A DNA stretch of 34,142 nt from a bacterium (GTDB taxonomy: Bacteria > Myxococcota_A > UBA9160 > UBA6930). Below, one piece after another: positions 1 to 9,310 of this stretch (its first letter is position 1; every line of letters begins with the position of its first letter). The translations under genes and the position numbers were made by a program. Where the stretch lies: positions 1 through 34,142 of the forward strand of contig JAAELW010000143.1 of assembly GCA_024226235.1 (NCBI GenBank). Direction: 5' to 3'. Under the pieces are notes generated by a model. That model had not been told where the DNA came from and did not search any database. It saw only the letters and a list, made by a program, of their open reading frames with translations.

Positions 1-88
1 CGGGCGCGGCGATGTCGAGCCGAACGTGTTCACCGCGAGACGTCAACGCCTCGATCCGGCCTACGGCTTCGACGATGCCCGTGAACAT
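1..88 (-). CDS. ribE: Riboflavin synthase alpha subunit, N-terminus only (runs off the left edge)
   Basis: The first 29 residues read [15 protein letters not shown] and onward. MFTGIVE is the hallmark N-terminus of riboflavin synthase, which dismutates two 6,7-dimethyl-8-ribityllumazine molecules to riboflavin in the cytosol. Only the beginning of the first lumazine-binding barrel is inside the window. The ATG at 88-86 shares one base with the thrC stop (TGATG), so translation is probably coupled to thrC. No strong Shine-Dalgarno is visible, which fits coupling. The rest of the gene lies outside, so length and integrity cannot be judged. Identity rests on a short but very distinctive motif. 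Confidence 0.85.
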   Translation of the reverse strand, partial: MFTGIVEAVGRIEALTSRGEHVRLDIAAP

Positions 89-1461
89 CAAGCGGTCCCA
101 CTGGAGCCACTGGATCCACCGAAGCGAAGCTCGATCTCTTTCAACATCCGGTCGCGTACCGGCTCGTACTCGGCGGGCAGCTCGATCGCGGGATTCGGAC
201 GTTCGGAGACCACGTCATTCAGCTGCATGTCGTGATAGGCCACCTTGAAATCGGTGAACTTGAGACCGTGAGCAGTCGAGATCACGACGACCCGATCCGA
301 CGGCCGGATCGTGCCGCGTTCCACCAGTTTTCGCGTGGCCGCGAGGGCCACTCCGGTATGCGGGCAGTTGAAGAGCCCGGTCCGGTCGGCACGGGCGCAT
401 TCTTCTGCGAGTTCGGCTTCGCTGGCCTGCTCGACGATGCCGTCGTAGCGCTTGATTGCGTCCACAGCCTTTGCGTAGGAGACCGGATTGCCGATCTGGA
501 TCGCCGACGCGAGTGTGGGTCGAGCGTGGATCGGTTCGAAGACCTCGAAATCCCGTTGGAACGCCAGGTAGAGCGGGTTCGCCTGCTCGGCCTGGGCACA
601 GACGATTCGTGGTTTTCGCCAGATCAGCCCGAGCTCGAGCATCATGTCGAGGCCCTTCGCCAAGGCCGAGACGTTGCCCAGGTTTCCACCCGGAATCACG
701 ATCCAGTCCGGCACCTCCCAATCGAATTGCTGGACGATCTCGATACCGACGGTCTTCTGGCCCTCGATGCGCAGGCTGTTCATCGAATTCGCGAGGTAGA
801 TCCCGTCCTTCTCGGCGACCTTCTTGACGATCTCCATGCAGCCGTCGAAATCCGTGTCCAACGCGAAGACGATCGCACCGTTGGCAATCGGCTGGATGAG
901 CTGGGCCGTCGAGATCTTTCCGCGGGGCAAGAAGACGATGGCGGGAATCGAGGCCGCTGCCGCGTAGGCCGCAAGGGCAGCACTGGTGTCGCCGGTAGAC
1001 GCACAGGCGACGGCCTGGACCTCGCGGCCCCGCGCCCGCATCTCGTTCACCATCGAGACGAGCACCGTCATACCGAGATCCTTGAAGGAACCCGTATGCG
1101 TATTGCCGCAGAGCTTGAGCCAGAGATCCTCGAGCCCGAGCTCGCGCCCATAGCGTTCCGCCCAGAACAAATTGGTGTGGCCCTCGTACATGGAGACCAC
1201 GTTCTCGGGATCGACTTCCGGAAGCACCCATTCCTTCTTGCCCCAGACGCCAGAGCCGTAGGGCCATTCAGAGCGGTGGCCCCGATCTTCGAACCGTTTC
1301 TTCCAATCCGCAGCGGAGACCTTGCGCAACTCGTCCATGTCGTGGACGACCTGAAGCAACCCGCCGTCGCGATCGGTGTAGACGACCTCGTCGAGCGCAT
1401 AGCGGTCCCCCGGGTGCTGGAGACTCTGGAACCAGGCGCGGGGCCGGCAATCGTCGGCCAT
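88..1461 (-). CDS. thrC: Threonine synthase
   Basis: A 457-residue PLP enzyme that converts O-phospho-L-homoserine to L-threonine, the last step of threonine synthesis. The PLP-binding lysine lies in [12 protein letters not shown] (K127), and the phosphate-binding loop GGNLGN is at about 258-263. The ASTGDTSAA segment near 154-162 and the length fit threonine synthase rather than cysteine synthase or serine dehydratase. The start is the ATG at 1461, with GAGGAGGAT about 6 nt upstream. A longer open frame extends upstream but is out of frame with, and inside, hom. The ATG overlaps the hom stop by one base (TGATG), and its own stop overlaps the ribE start in the same way. This makes hom-thrC-ribE a coupled string. 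Confidence 0.95.
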   Translation of the reverse strand: MADDCRPRAWFQSLQHPGDRYALDEVVYTDRDGGLLQVVHDMDELRKVSAADWKKRFEDRGHRSEWPYGSGVWGKKEWVLPEVDPENVVSMYEGHTNLFWAERYGRELGLEDLWLKLCGNTHTGSFKDLGMTVLVSMVNEMRARGREVQAVACASTGDTSAALAAYAAAASIPAIVFLPRGKISTAQLIQPIANGAIVFALDTDFDGCMEIVKKVAEKDGIYLANSMNSLRIEGQKTVGIEIVQQFDWEVPDWIVIPGGNLGNVSALAKGLDMMLELGLIWRKPRIVCAQAEQANPLYLAFQRDFEVFEPIHARPTLASAIQIGNPVSYAKAVDAIKRYDGIVEQASEAELAEECARADRTGLFNCPHTGVALAATRKLVERGTIRPSDRVVVISTAHGLKFTDFKVAYHDMQLNDVVSERPNPAIELPAEYEPVRDRMLKEIELRFGGSSGSSGTA

Positions 1462-2792
1462 CACATATCCTCCTCGATCCTCACCAGACGCGTGGGCGCC
1501 ACGACTTCGGGCAGCTGATCGATCTCGGCCAGCGCCGATCGTACTGACTCTTCGATCGCGGGATGGGTCAACACGACCACCGGGACCGCACGAGCACCCT
1601 CCCGCTCCGGCTGCTGAATCACCGACTGGATGGAGATGTCGTTCTCGCCCAGGATCGTCGCGATCTGGCCAAGCACCCCGGGCCGATCCTCGGCACTGAA
1701 GACGAGATAGCAACGTGCATGGACCTCACCTGACGACACCAGGGGCTTTCGCTCGAGATGGTCGGGCATGTACGAGAGCGGTGCGACGCGCCCCGCATTG
1801 CCGCGACGAATCTCGCGAGCCACCTCCATCAGGTCGGCCACGACCGCGCTCGCCGTCGGCATCTCGCCGGCGCCTGCGCCGTAGAAGAGGGTCGGGCCGA
1901 CCGCATCACCGTGGACCGCGATCGCGTTCATCGCACCGTCTACGTTCGCCAGCAGGCTTCCGCGCGGAATCATCGTGGGATGTACGCGAACCTCGATCCG
2001 CTCTTCACCGCCCTTCCCTTCGCGGCGTTTGGCGATGCCGAGCAGCTTGATCCGGTAGCCGAACTGTTTGGCCGCTTCGAAATCGAGCGGCGCAAGGCCA
2101 CGAATGCCTTCGGTCGGGATGTCATCATCCGTCAATTCGGCACCGTACGCCATCGCGACGAGCAGCGTGAGCTTGTGGGCCGCATCGATTCCGTCCACGT
2201 CGAATGTCGGATCCGCCTCGGCATAGCCCAGATCCTGCGCGCGCTTCAGCACCACATCGAAGGACTCGCCCGTGGTCTCCATTTCGGTCAGCACGTAGTT
2301 CGTCGTTCCGTTCATGATGCCGTGGAGGCTCTCGATCCTGTTCGCGCTGAGGCCTTCGCGCATCGAGCGCAGGATCGGGATCCCACCACCGACACTCGCC
2401 TCGAAAGCCACGTCCACGCCACGCTTCGCGGCGGCATCGAAGATCTCCTTGCCGTGCTTTGCGAGCAGTGCCTTGTTGGCCGTCACCACGTGCTTTCCGG
2501 CGGCAATGGCCTCGAGTGTGAACCGGCGCGCTACTTCGTAGCCCCCGATCAATTCGACGACGATATCGACCTTTGGATCGGCAATCAGACCCGCAGCATC
2601 GCTGTCGAATTGAACACCCGTGAGGTCGATCCCACGATCGGTCTCCAGATCGAGATCCGCTACACGAACCAGGCGCAATGAAAAACCGAGACGTTGGCTG
2701 ATCACGGACGCATTCGCGTCGAGAACCCTTGCCACGCCCGTCCCGATGGTTCCCAGACCGATCAGACCGACGCCGATGGCGTCCCCACTCAT
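1461..2792 (-). CDS. hom: Homoserine dehydrogenase with C-terminal ACT domain
   Basis: A 443-residue enzyme that reduces L-aspartate-4-semialdehyde to homoserine with NAD(P)H. The Rossmann motif GLGTIGTG is at 12-19. The family lysine is in VTANKALL (about K107), the NGTTNYVL motif is at 161-168, and the substrate-binding stretch [19 protein letters not shown] is at about 189-207. The C-terminal 80 residues, from [17 protein letters not shown] at about 361, form an ACT domain, which in this family usually mediates threonine feedback inhibition. It is a stand-alone enzyme, not fused to aspartokinase. The start is the ATG at 2792 with AGGAGG just upstream. It lies 34 nt after alaC and overlaps thrC by 1 nt. 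Confidence 0.95.
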   Translation of the reverse strand: MSGDAIGVGLIGLGTIGTGVARVLDANASVISQRLGFSLRLVRVADLDLETDRGIDLTGVQFDSDAAGLIADPKVDIVVELIGGYEVARRFTLEAIAAGKHVVTANKALLAKHGKEIFDAAAKRGVDVAFEASVGGGIPILRSMREGLSANRIESLHGIMNGTTNYVLTEMETTGESFDVVLKRAQDLGYAEADPTFDVDGIDAAHKLTLLVAMAYGAELTDDDIPTEGIRGLAPLDFEAAKQFGYRIKLLGIAKRREGKGGEERIEVRVHPTMIPRGSLLANVDGAMNAIAVHGDAVGPTLFYGAGAGEMPTASAVVADLMEVAREIRRGNAGRVAPLSYMPDHLERKPLVSSGEVHARCYLVFSAEDRPGVLGQIATILGENDISIQSVIQQPEREGARAVPVVVLTHPAIEESVRSALAEIDQLPEVVAPTRLVRIEEDM

Positions 2793-2810
2793 GGATCCTC
2801 CTGCACGCTC

Positions 2811-2826
2811 CTCCAAGGGCTTGGAG
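2811..2826. repeat. Intercistronic inverted repeat between alaC and hom
   Basis: CTCCAAG and CTTGGAG form a perfect 7-bp inverted repeat around a 2-nt centre (in RNA, 6 bp closed by a 4-nt loop). It begins one base after the alaC stop codon and ends 18 nt before the hom ATG, just ahead of the hom Shine-Dalgarno. There is no U tract, so it is not a standard intrinsic terminator. It might be a processing or mRNA-stability element, or chance in GC-rich DNA. Confidence 0.35.
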
Positions 2827-4089
2827 CTAGATGGTCGCATTGGACAGGAAACGGCGGATGCCGCGAACAGCCTGACGGATACGATGGGTGTTCTCGACAA
2901 GGGCGAAGCGCACGTAGCCCTCGCCACCTTCCCCGAAGCCGACCCCCGGGGCCACAGCGACCTGGGCCTCCCGAAGCAACTTCTTCGAAAACTCCAGGGA
3001 CCCGAGACTCCGGAAGGGCTCCGGAATCGGCGCCCAGACGAACATCGTGGCCAGCGGCTTTTCGATCTTCCACTCACCCGGTCCTTGCTGGCCCAGACCC
3101 TCGATCAGCGCATCCCGCCGCGCCTGGTACTCGTCGCAGACCTCGGTCACGCAATCCTGGGGCCCGCGCAACGCGACGATTGCGCCGAGCTGGATGGGAG
3201 TCGGGATTCCGTAGTCGAGGTAGCTCTTGATGCGGGTGAGCGCGTGGATCATCTCCCGGTTTCCCGCGGCGAAGCCCACCCGCCAGCCCGCCATCGAGTG
3301 GCTCTTCGAGAGCGAGAGGAACTCGATCGCGACATCCCGTGCACCTGGCACCTCGAGGATGCTAGGTGGGCGGTAGCCCTCGAAGCAGATCTCGGCATAG
3401 GCGAAATCGTGCACCACCATCAGGTGATGCTCCTTGGCAAAGGCGACGATCTTCTCGAAGAACTCCCGTGTGACCGTCACCGTGGTCGGATTGTGGGGAA
3501 ACGAGAGGATCAGCAGCTTCGGCTTCGGCCAGGTTCGCGCAACCGCCTGCTCCAGATTCTCGAGAAAGTCGGTCTCCGCGTTCAACGGGACGTGGCGCAG
3601 ATCGCCGCCGGAGAAGATCACCGAGTACTGGTGGATCGGGTAGGCGGGATCGGGAGCGAGCACGACATCACCCGGGCCGATGGTCACGAGTACGAAGTGG
3701 GAAAGCCCTTCCTTGGCACCAATCACGGCGATCGCCTCGCCGTCCGGATCGATTTCGACTCCGTGGTTGCGCGCGTACCACTCGCTGCAGGCGGCCCGCA
3801 GGTTCGGCACGCCGCGGGAGGCCGAATAGCGATGATTGCGATCGACCGCCGCCGCCTCACAGATCTTCTCGACCACGTGGGGCGGGGTCGGTAGATCCGG
3901 GTTGCCCATGCCGAGATCGATCACGTCCTCACCGGCCCGGCGGGCCGCATGGCGCAACTCCGTCACCTCGGCCAGCACATAGGGCGGCAGTCGGCGGAGC
4001 TTGTCGAAATCGTGGCGGAAATCGTCGGACAACGGAGGCCTCGAACGCTGTAGACGGTCGAGATTATTGGAGAAATCCGACCTGGGCAA
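2827..4089 (-). CDS. alaC: Class I aminotransferase, AlaC-like (glutamate-pyruvate type)
   Basis: A PLP-dependent fold-type I aminotransferase of up to 420 residues. It resembles E. coli AlaC along its length, with RLPPYV, DLGMGNPD, YSASRGVP, SFPHNPTT, VVHDFAYA and FLSLSKSHSMAGWRVGF. The catalytic lysine is K262 in SLSKS, and the C-terminal VRFALVEN includes the carboxylate-binding arginine. AlaC makes alanine from pyruvate and glutamate, but homologues next to hom and thrC may act on other amino acids, so the substrate is inferred. The longest frame starts at a TTG at 4089, 12 nt after the permease stop, behind a weak GGGCGGA. A TTG at 4032 is an alternative that would better match the E. 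coli N-terminus. It precedes hom by 34 nt. Confidence 0.85.
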   Translation of the reverse strand: MPRSDFSNNLDRLQRSRPPLSDDFRHDFDKLRRLPPYVLAEVTELRHAARRAGEDVIDLGMGNPDLPTPPHVVEKICEAAAVDRNHRYSASRGVPNLRAACSEWYARNHGVEIDPDGEAIAVIGAKEGLSHFVLVTIGPGDVVLAPDPAYPIHQYSVIFSGGDLRHVPLNAETDFLENLEQAVARTWPKPKLLILSFPHNPTTVTVTREFFEKIVAFAKEHHLMVVHDFAYAEICFEGYRPPSILEVPGARDVAIEFLSLSKSHSMAGWRVGFAAGNREMIHALTRIKSYLDYGIPTPIQLGAIVALRGPQDCVTEVCDEYQARRDALIEGLGQQGPGEWKIEKPLATMFVWAPIPEPFRSLGSLEFSKKLLREAQVAVAPGVGFGEGGEGYVRFALVENTHRIRQAVRGIRRFLSNATI

Positions 4090-4101
4090 GCAATCCGCCC
4101 A

Positions 4102-5436
4102 TCAGCCCCTTCGGCGCAGCAGAGCGTAGACCGGGAGTCCGGCCGCCAGGAAGAGCAGCCCGTAGATCGCCTCTGTGGGTCGCCCCACGGCCAGGCCGAT
4201 CGCAATCCCTACGTTCGCCACGAGGTAGAGGCCGGGCACCCAGGGAAAGCCCCAGGCCCGATACGGGCGAGGCCGATCTGGCTGGCTCTTGCGAAGCGCG
4301 AAGAGCGCTGCGGTATCGGCAATCGTCGCCAGCAGGATGGCGAACGTGGTGTAGTCGAGAGCGCTCGGAAAGCTCTGGAGGAGCACAACCAGAGCGATCG
4401 CGACCCCCGCCTGTACCGCGATGGCCCCCCCGGGCGTGCGATACCCCTCGTGCACCCGTTCGACACCGCGGGCGAACAGGCCGTCCAGGGCCATCGCATA
4501 GGCGATCCGGGGGCCCACCAGCACAGTGGCGTTCAACGTTCCGAGGATCGAGACGAGCACGAAACCCGCGACGAGCCGCCCGCCGAGTTCCCCAAAGAGC
4601 ACGCGAGCGGCGCCCTCCCCTGCATTCGCGGTCACCCGCAGCTCCGCGATCGGAAGCGCATACAGATAGACCGCATTCATCACCAGATAGACCGCGGTGC
4701 AGATCGCCAACCCGACGAAGAGCGAGCGTGGAACGTTGCGTCCCGGGTCTCGGATCTCGCTGGCCACGAAGACGGATGCGTTCCAGCCCAGGTAGCTGAA
4801 CAACACGGGAGAAAGCGCCAACACGAAAGCCAACGGCGGCGCTGCATCGAGAGCACCACGGGCCAGGGGACGCAGATTCGCGAGATCCCCCGCTCCCGTG
4901 AAGGGGGCGACCACGCCGAAGGCAAGCAACGCGACGATCTTGAACCAGGCGGTGAGATTGTTGACGATCGCCCCGTGGCGGACACCGCGAAAATTGAGAA
5001 GAGAAGATGCGGCGATCGATGCAATCCCGATCGGCACGGCCCACTCGCCCGACCAACCCATCAGCGCACACAGCGCTTCACCGAAGCCCACGCCGAGCGC
5101 AGCCACCGTGCCGGCGAAGATCGACACGAAGGAGAGCCAGCCGACCAGGAAACCGGCCAGCGGGTGAAAGGCCTCGCGCAGGTAGACGTAGTCGCCGCCG
5201 GCGCGCGGAAACATCGCACCGAGCTCTGCATTGGCGAGCGCGCCCGCCAGCGAGAGCAGCCCGCCGACCATCCAGGCGGCGAAGATCAGTCCCGCGTGGG
5301 GCAACCGATCCGCGATCGTACCGGGCGTGAGGAAGATCCCGGAGCCGATGACCGACGCCACGACCAGGAAGACCGCATCCCGCAGCGATAGCTCGCGTCT
5401 CAGGCGATCCAGCGGATGGGCCGCGGGATCGCTCAT
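4102..5436 (-). CDS. APC-superfamily amino acid permease
   Basis: A 444-residue inner-membrane transporter with about 12 hydrophobic segments. The diagnostic APC motif GSGIF in TM1 is at 31-35, followed by LTPGTIADRLPHAG. The segment FPRAGGDYVYLREAFHPLAGFLVGW in the TM2-3 region matches the bacterial amino acid/polyamine permeases related to LAT-type exchangers. The substrate cannot be read from sequence; its position ahead of alaC-hom-thrC suggests an amino acid connected with that pathway. The start is the ATG at 5436 with GGGGAGGAG about 8 nt upstream. It follows hppA by 22 nt and precedes alaC by 12 nt, consistent with co-transcription. Confidence 0.85.
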   Translation of the reverse strand: MSDPAAHPLDRLRRELSLRDAVFLVVASVIGSGIFLTPGTIADRLPHAGLIFAAWMVGGLLSLAGALANAELGAMFPRAGGDYVYLREAFHPLAGFLVGWLSFVSIFAGTVAALGVGFGEALCALMGWSGEWAVPIGIASIAASSLLNFRGVRHGAIVNNLTAWFKIVALLAFGVVAPFTGAGDLANLRPLARGALDAAPPLAFVLALSPVLFSYLGWNASVFVASEIRDPGRNVPRSLFVGLAICTAVYLVMNAVYLYALPIAELRVTANAGEGAARVLFGELGGRLVAGFVLVSILGTLNATVLVGPRIAYAMALDGLFARGVERVHEGYRTPGGAIAVQAGVAIALVVLLQSFPSALDYTTFAILLATIADTAALFALRKSQPDRPRPYRAWGFPWVPGLYLVANVGIAIGLAVGRPTEAIYGLLFLAAGLPVYALLRRRG

Positions 5437-5458
5437 CCGGCTTTCTCCTCCCCCGCTC

Positions 5459-7495
5459 CTAGAGGAACGGGATCATCAACAGCGCAACGATGTTGATCAG
5501 TTTCAGCATCGGGTTGATCGCCGGACCCGCCGTATCCTTGTAGGGGTCACCGACCGTATCACCCGTGACCGAGGCCTTGTGGGCTTCGGAGCCCTTGCCA
5601 CCGTACTGACCCGCCTCGATGAACTTCTTGGCATTGTCCCAGGCAGCGCCGCCAGTCGTCATGGATATGGCGACACAGACGCCGGAAACGATCGAGCCGA
5701 TCAAGAGCCCACCGAGCGCCTGCTCGCCGAGGATCAGGCCGACCAGGATCGGAACCACCGCGGGAATCAGCGCGGGAGCGATCATCAGCCTCAGTGCAGA
5801 AGCCGTGACGAGATCCACGCAGGTCCGGTAGTCGGGCTTCGCCGTACCCTCCATGATTCCCGGAATCTCCCGGAACTGGCGGCGCACCTCTTCGACGACC
5901 TTTGCGCCGGCTTCGCCGACCGCATTCATTGCAAGGGACGCGAAGATGAACGGGATCATCGCACCGATGAACAATCCGGCGAGCACCATCGTGTTCGAGA
6001 GATCGAAGCTGGTCGCGACGTCGCCCGTGCCGAGGCGTTTCAGGTCCTCGATGAAGGTCGCAAAGAGTACGACTGCGGCCAGACCCGCGGATGCGATCGC
6101 ATACCCCTTGGTCACGGCCTTGGTGGTGTTGCCAAAGGCATCGAGCGGGTCGGTGACGTTTCGAACCTCTTCCGGCAGCTCTGCCATCTCGGCAATACCG
6201 CCCGCATTGTCGGTGATCGGACCGTAGGCATCGATCGACACGACGATGCCGGCCAGGGAGAGCATGCTCATCGCGGCCACACCCACACCGAAGAGCCCGG
6301 CGAGCTCGAAACTGAATACGATGGCCAATGCGATCACGATCACCGGAACCACGGTGGCCTGCATTCCGACAGCCAGACCGGCAATGATGTTCGTGGCATG
6401 GCCGCTCTCGCTCGCTTGGGAGATGTTGTCGACGTGGCGCGAGCCGTCACCGGTATAGTAGTCGGTGACCCACATCATCACCGCGGTCACGCCTGCACCG
6501 AGAGCGGCACATACCCAGATTCCGGCGCCACTGATGGAATGACCCGAGATGGCGTTGGCCGGAAAGTCGATGAAGAAGCCGGCCACCAGCAGCAAGCCCA
6601 ACATCACGGCCGAAGCCACTCCGAGTCCCTTGTACATCGCACCCATCACTGCGGGCTGCTGCCCTTCAGCGGGCTCGTCGATCGTGACCATCGGGATCGC
6701 GATCAGCGATCCGATGATTCCAGCCGCACCGACCAACATCGGATACAGGAACATCGAATCACTACCCGGGAAGATGATGTGCGCGAGCAGCATCGCCGCC
6801 GCCGCCGTCACGCCGTAGGTCTCGAACAGGTCGGCGGCCATGCCGGCGCAATCGCCCACATTGTCGCCGACGTTGTCGGCGATCACGGCCGGGTTGCGCG
6901 GATCGTCCTCGGGGATGTTGGCTTCGACCTTGCCGACCAGATCGGCACCGACATCGGCGCCCTTGGTGAAGATGCCTCCACCGAGCCGTGCAAAGACCGA
7001 AATCAGCGAGCCACCGAAGGCCAGGCCGATCAGTGCATCGGGCTCGGTGTAGTTCGCGCTGTGCATCGCATAGACGATCGCAGCCAGCGAGAGCAGGCCC
7101 GCGCCGACGACCATCAAGCCGGTGACGGCACCCCCCTTGAATGCCAGGCCGAAGGCCTCGCCGTAGCCATTGTGTGCAGCCTGGGCGACTCGCAGATTCG
7201 CGCGAACCGAGACATTCATGCCGATGAAGCCCGCCGCGGCACTGGCGATGGCACCCAGCACGAAGCCGCCGGCGTACCAGGAGTTCAGGAAGAACCAGAT
7301 CACCGCCAGGATAGGTACGCCGACCATCGCAATCGTGCGGTATTGGCGAGCCAGGAAGGCCTCCGCGCCGGAGCGAATGGCGCTGGCGATCTCGTTGGCA
7401 CGGGCGCCACCGGTCGGGGCCGCGAGCACCGAGCGATACAACACGATGGCCATGCCAATGGCGAGCAGACTGGCGATGAAGGCGATCACGGTCAT
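5459..7495 (-). CDS. hppA: K+-independent membrane-bound proton-pumping pyrophosphatase
   Basis: A 678-residue polytopic membrane protein that couples PPi hydrolysis to H+ translocation. The pyrophosphatase signature [11 protein letters not shown] is at 181-191, followed by the acidic [12 protein letters not shown] motif at 207-218. A third acidic motif, [17 protein letters not shown], is near the C-terminus. Residue 459 is lysine in GNTTKA; K+-dependent enzymes carry alanine there, so this one is predicted to be K+-independent and proton-pumping. The start is the ATG at 7495, with GGGAG 9 nt upstream. Open frame continues upstream, but that part is Arg/Pro-rich and unlike the family. It heads the run of genes leading to ribE and diverges from the gene at 7729. 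Confidence 0.95.
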   Translation of the reverse strand: MTVIAFIASLLAIGMAIVLYRSVLAAPTGGARANEIASAIRSGAEAFLARQYRTIAMVGVPILAVIWFFLNSWYAGGFVLGAIASAAAGFIGMNVSVRANLRVAQAAHNGYGEAFGLAFKGGAVTGLMVVGAGLLSLAAIVYAMHSANYTEPDALIGLAFGGSLISVFARLGGGIFTKGADVGADLVGKVEANIPEDDPRNPAVIADNVGDNVGDCAGMAADLFETYGVTAAAAMLLAHIIFPGSDSMFLYPMLVGAAGIIGSLIAIPMVTIDEPAEGQQPAVMGAMYKGLGVASAVMLGLLLVAGFFIDFPANAISGHSISGAGIWVCAALGAGVTAVMMWVTDYYTGDGSRHVDNISQASESGHATNIIAGLAVGMQATVVPVIVIALAIVFSFELAGLFGVGVAAMSMLSLAGIVVSIDAYGPITDNAGGIAEMAELPEEVRNVTDPLDAFGNTTKAVTKGYAIASAGLAAVVLFATFIEDLKRLGTGDVATSFDLSNTMVLAGLFIGAMIPFIFASLAMNAVGEAGAKVVEEVRRQFREIPGIMEGTAKPDYRTCVDLVTASALRLMIAPALIPAVVPILVGLILGEQALGGLLIGSIVSGVCVAISMTTGGAAWDNAKKFIEAGQYGGKGSEAHKASVTGDTVGDPYKDTAGPAINPMLKLINIVALLMIPFL

Positions 7496-7728
7496 ACGGG
7501 AGTTCTCCCTGCCCGGCCCGGGGGCAACTGGTGGATGGGCCCGCCGGAGGCGCAGACGCGAAATACGGGCGAAAGAGGCCCGCCGTCGCATCCCCCGGAG
7601 CGGCCGCACTTTAGGGGTCGGGAGCGCAGGTTTCCACCCCGACCCCCGGGAATTCCCCTTCCATCCCGGGTATGTTGGGGTTCCCACTCCCCCGCGGGAC
7701 AACTCTTCGGGGCGATCAGGAGGGCCCG
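7496..7728. other. Divergent intergenic region between hppA and the ThDP enzyme
   Basis: The 233 bp between the two divergent genes should hold promoters for both, but no convincing -35/-10 pair is visible on either strand. Two symmetric elements stand out. One is a perfect 9-bp inverted repeat, ggggtcggg (7614-7622) with cccgacccc (7638-7646), around a 15-nt centre. The other is the 10-bp palindrome gggaattccc at 7648-7657. A plus-strand ribosome binding site, AGGAGGG at 7718-7724, serves the gene at 7729. No small ORF with credible features was seen here. Confidence 0.5.
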
Positions 7729-9267
7729 ATGAACGGCGCCGAGACGATGATCCGTACCGCGACCCAGGCCGGGATCGAGGTCTGCTTCGCGAACCCGGGA
7801 ACCACCGAAATGCCGCTCGTCGCGGCGCTCGACTCGGTGCTCGGCATGCGCGCGGTGCTCGGGGTTTTCGAAGGGGTCTGTACTGGCGCCGCCGACGGAT
7901 ACGGCCGGATGACGGGGCGTCCGGCCCTCACCGTGCTCCACCTCGGGCCGGGGTTTGCCAACGGCATTGCAAACCTTCACAACGCGCGAAGGGCCCACAC
8001 TCCGGTCGTGAATCTGGTCGGCGACCAGGCCAGCTGGCACCTGGCCGCAGACGCACCGCTGACCTCGGACATCGCCTCCCTGGCCCGACCGGTGGGCTGG
8101 GTGCACGAGGTGACCGGGCCCCGGGAATCGGCACGCGCCACAGCCAGCGCAATCGCAGCGTCCCTGGGACCGCCGGGACAGGTGGCCACGCTGATCGTAC
8201 CAGCCGATGCGCAGTGGGAAGACGCGGAGAGCGCGCCTGCCGAGGTTGCGGAACCGCAAATGCCCGCACTGGACGAGGCACGGATCGCGAGCCTGGCGGA
8301 AACCATCCACGGAGCGGATCGCTGCGTGCTGTTGCTCGGCGGACAAGGCCTCGGCGAAGCCGGTCTGCGTGCCGCCCACCGCCTTGCCGCAAGTGGCCTC
8401 GCCGACGTCATGATCGAAACCTTCTGCGCGCGCATCGAACGCGGCGCCGGCCTGCCGGATTTTCCGCGGCTTCCCTACTTCCCCGAACAAGCAGTGGAAG
8501 CGCTGGCCGGCACGACCCACCTCGTGCTCGCGGGTGCGCTCTCGCCGGTTGCATTCTTCGGCTACCCGGAAGGCCAAAGCCGGCTCTGCCCGGCCAGCGC
8601 CCAGGAGCACTGTATCGCGCAGCCCGGAGAGGACATCGCAGGCGCCCTCACTGCGTTGGCGGATCGGCTCGGCGCGGACACCCATCCGAAGCTGGCCGAT
8701 GCTCCCCGCCCAGAGCCTGCGCACGGGCCGCTCGATCCGGCAAGCCTGGGCCGCACGCTGGCTGCACTTCAACCGGACGGCGCGATCGTCGTGGACGAAG
8801 CCGCAACCACCGGCTTCGGCTACACGCCCTTCGCCGCGAACGCTCTGCCCCACACCACGCTGGGCCTGACCGGAGGTGCCATCGGCCAGGGCCTGCCTTG
8901 CGCGACCGGTGCGGCCATCGCTTGCCCGGACCGTCCGGTGATCGCATTCCAGGCCGACGGCTCGGGCCTGTTCACCATCCAGGCCCTTTGGACCCAGGCC
9001 CGCGAGCAACTCGACGTCACGACGGTGATCTGCGCAAACCGCAGCTACCGCATCCTCCAGGTCGAACTCGCCCGCGCGGGAATCGCCGAACCCGGCCCCA
9101 ATGCACTGAGCCTCACCGACCTCCGAAATCCCGAAATTGGCTGGACCCATGCAGCCGAGGCTTTCGGCGTCCCGGGCACCCGCGTCGAAACTGCAGAAGC
9201 CTTCGCCCAGGCCTTCCTCCAAGCCCAATCCGAGCCCGGCCCCCACCTCATCGAGGCCCTCCTCTAA
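7729..9267 (+). CDS. Thiamine-diphosphate-dependent enzyme, benzoylformate decarboxylase/acetolactate synthase-like
   Basis: A 512-residue protein with the three-domain ThDP fold: Pyr domain about 1-165, central domain about 180-310, PP domain about 340-512. The cofactor-activating glutamate is E48 in [17 protein letters not shown]71 in VLHLGPG aligns with the active-site His70 of benzoylformate decarboxylase. The Mg/ThDP motif is ADGS (409-412) ending in N437, where most relatives have GDG...NN; the metal ligands D410 and N437 are kept. It is shorter than catabolic or biosynthetic acetolactate synthases, and no regulatory subunit lies next to it. A 2-oxoacid decarboxylase or C-C lyase role is plausible, but the substrate is unknown. 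The start is the ATG at 7729 after AGGAGGG. It is the only plus-strand gene in the window. Confidence 0.85.
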   Translation: MNGAETMIRTATQAGIEVCFANPGTTEMPLVAALDSVLGMRAVLGVFEGVCTGAADGYGRMTGRPALTVLHLGPGFANGIANLHNARRAHTPVVNLVGDQASWHLAADAPLTSDIASLARPVGWVHEVTGPRESARATASAIAASLGPPGQVATLIVPADAQWEDAESAPAEVAEPQMPALDEARIASLAETIHGADRCVLLLGGQGLGEAGLRAAHRLAASGLADVMIETFCARIERGAGLPDFPRLPYFPEQAVEALAGTTHLVLAGALSPVAFFGYPEGQSRLCPASAQEHCIAQPGEDIAGALTALADRLGADTHPKLADAPRPEPAHGPLDPASLGRTLAALQPDGAIVVDEAATTGFGYTPFAANALPHTTLGLTGGAIGQGLPCATGAAIACPDRPVIAFQADGSGLFTIQALWTQAREQLDVTTVICANRSYRILQVELARAGIAEPGPNALSLTDLRNPEIGWTHAAEAFGVPGTRVETAEAFAQAFLQAQSEPGPHLIEALL

Positions 9268-9293
9268 ACGCCACACCGGAGACGCTCCAGGAC

Positions 9294-9308
9294 GCAACAC
9301 CCTGTTGC
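9294..9308. terminator. Possible weak hairpin between converging genes
   Basis: GCAACA and TGTTGC form a perfect 6-bp stem with a CCC loop in the 43-bp gap between the convergent stops of the ThDP enzyme and leuA. There is no U tract on either strand, so intrinsic termination is doubtful. The location is the only reason to list it. Confidence 0.25.
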
Positions 9309-9310
9309 AC

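Noticed and set aside
7614-7646. 9-bp inverted repeat upstream of hppA as an intrinsic terminator
   Set aside because: A 15-nt loop and no U tract on either strand; it lies upstream of both genes and not after one.
5231-7732. An 833-codon open frame on the plus strand, antisense to hppA
   Set aside because: It is His/Asp/Arg/Gln-rich, matches no family I know, and arises because GC-rich third positions of hppA suppress stops on the opposite strand. hppA is intact with all catalytic motifs.
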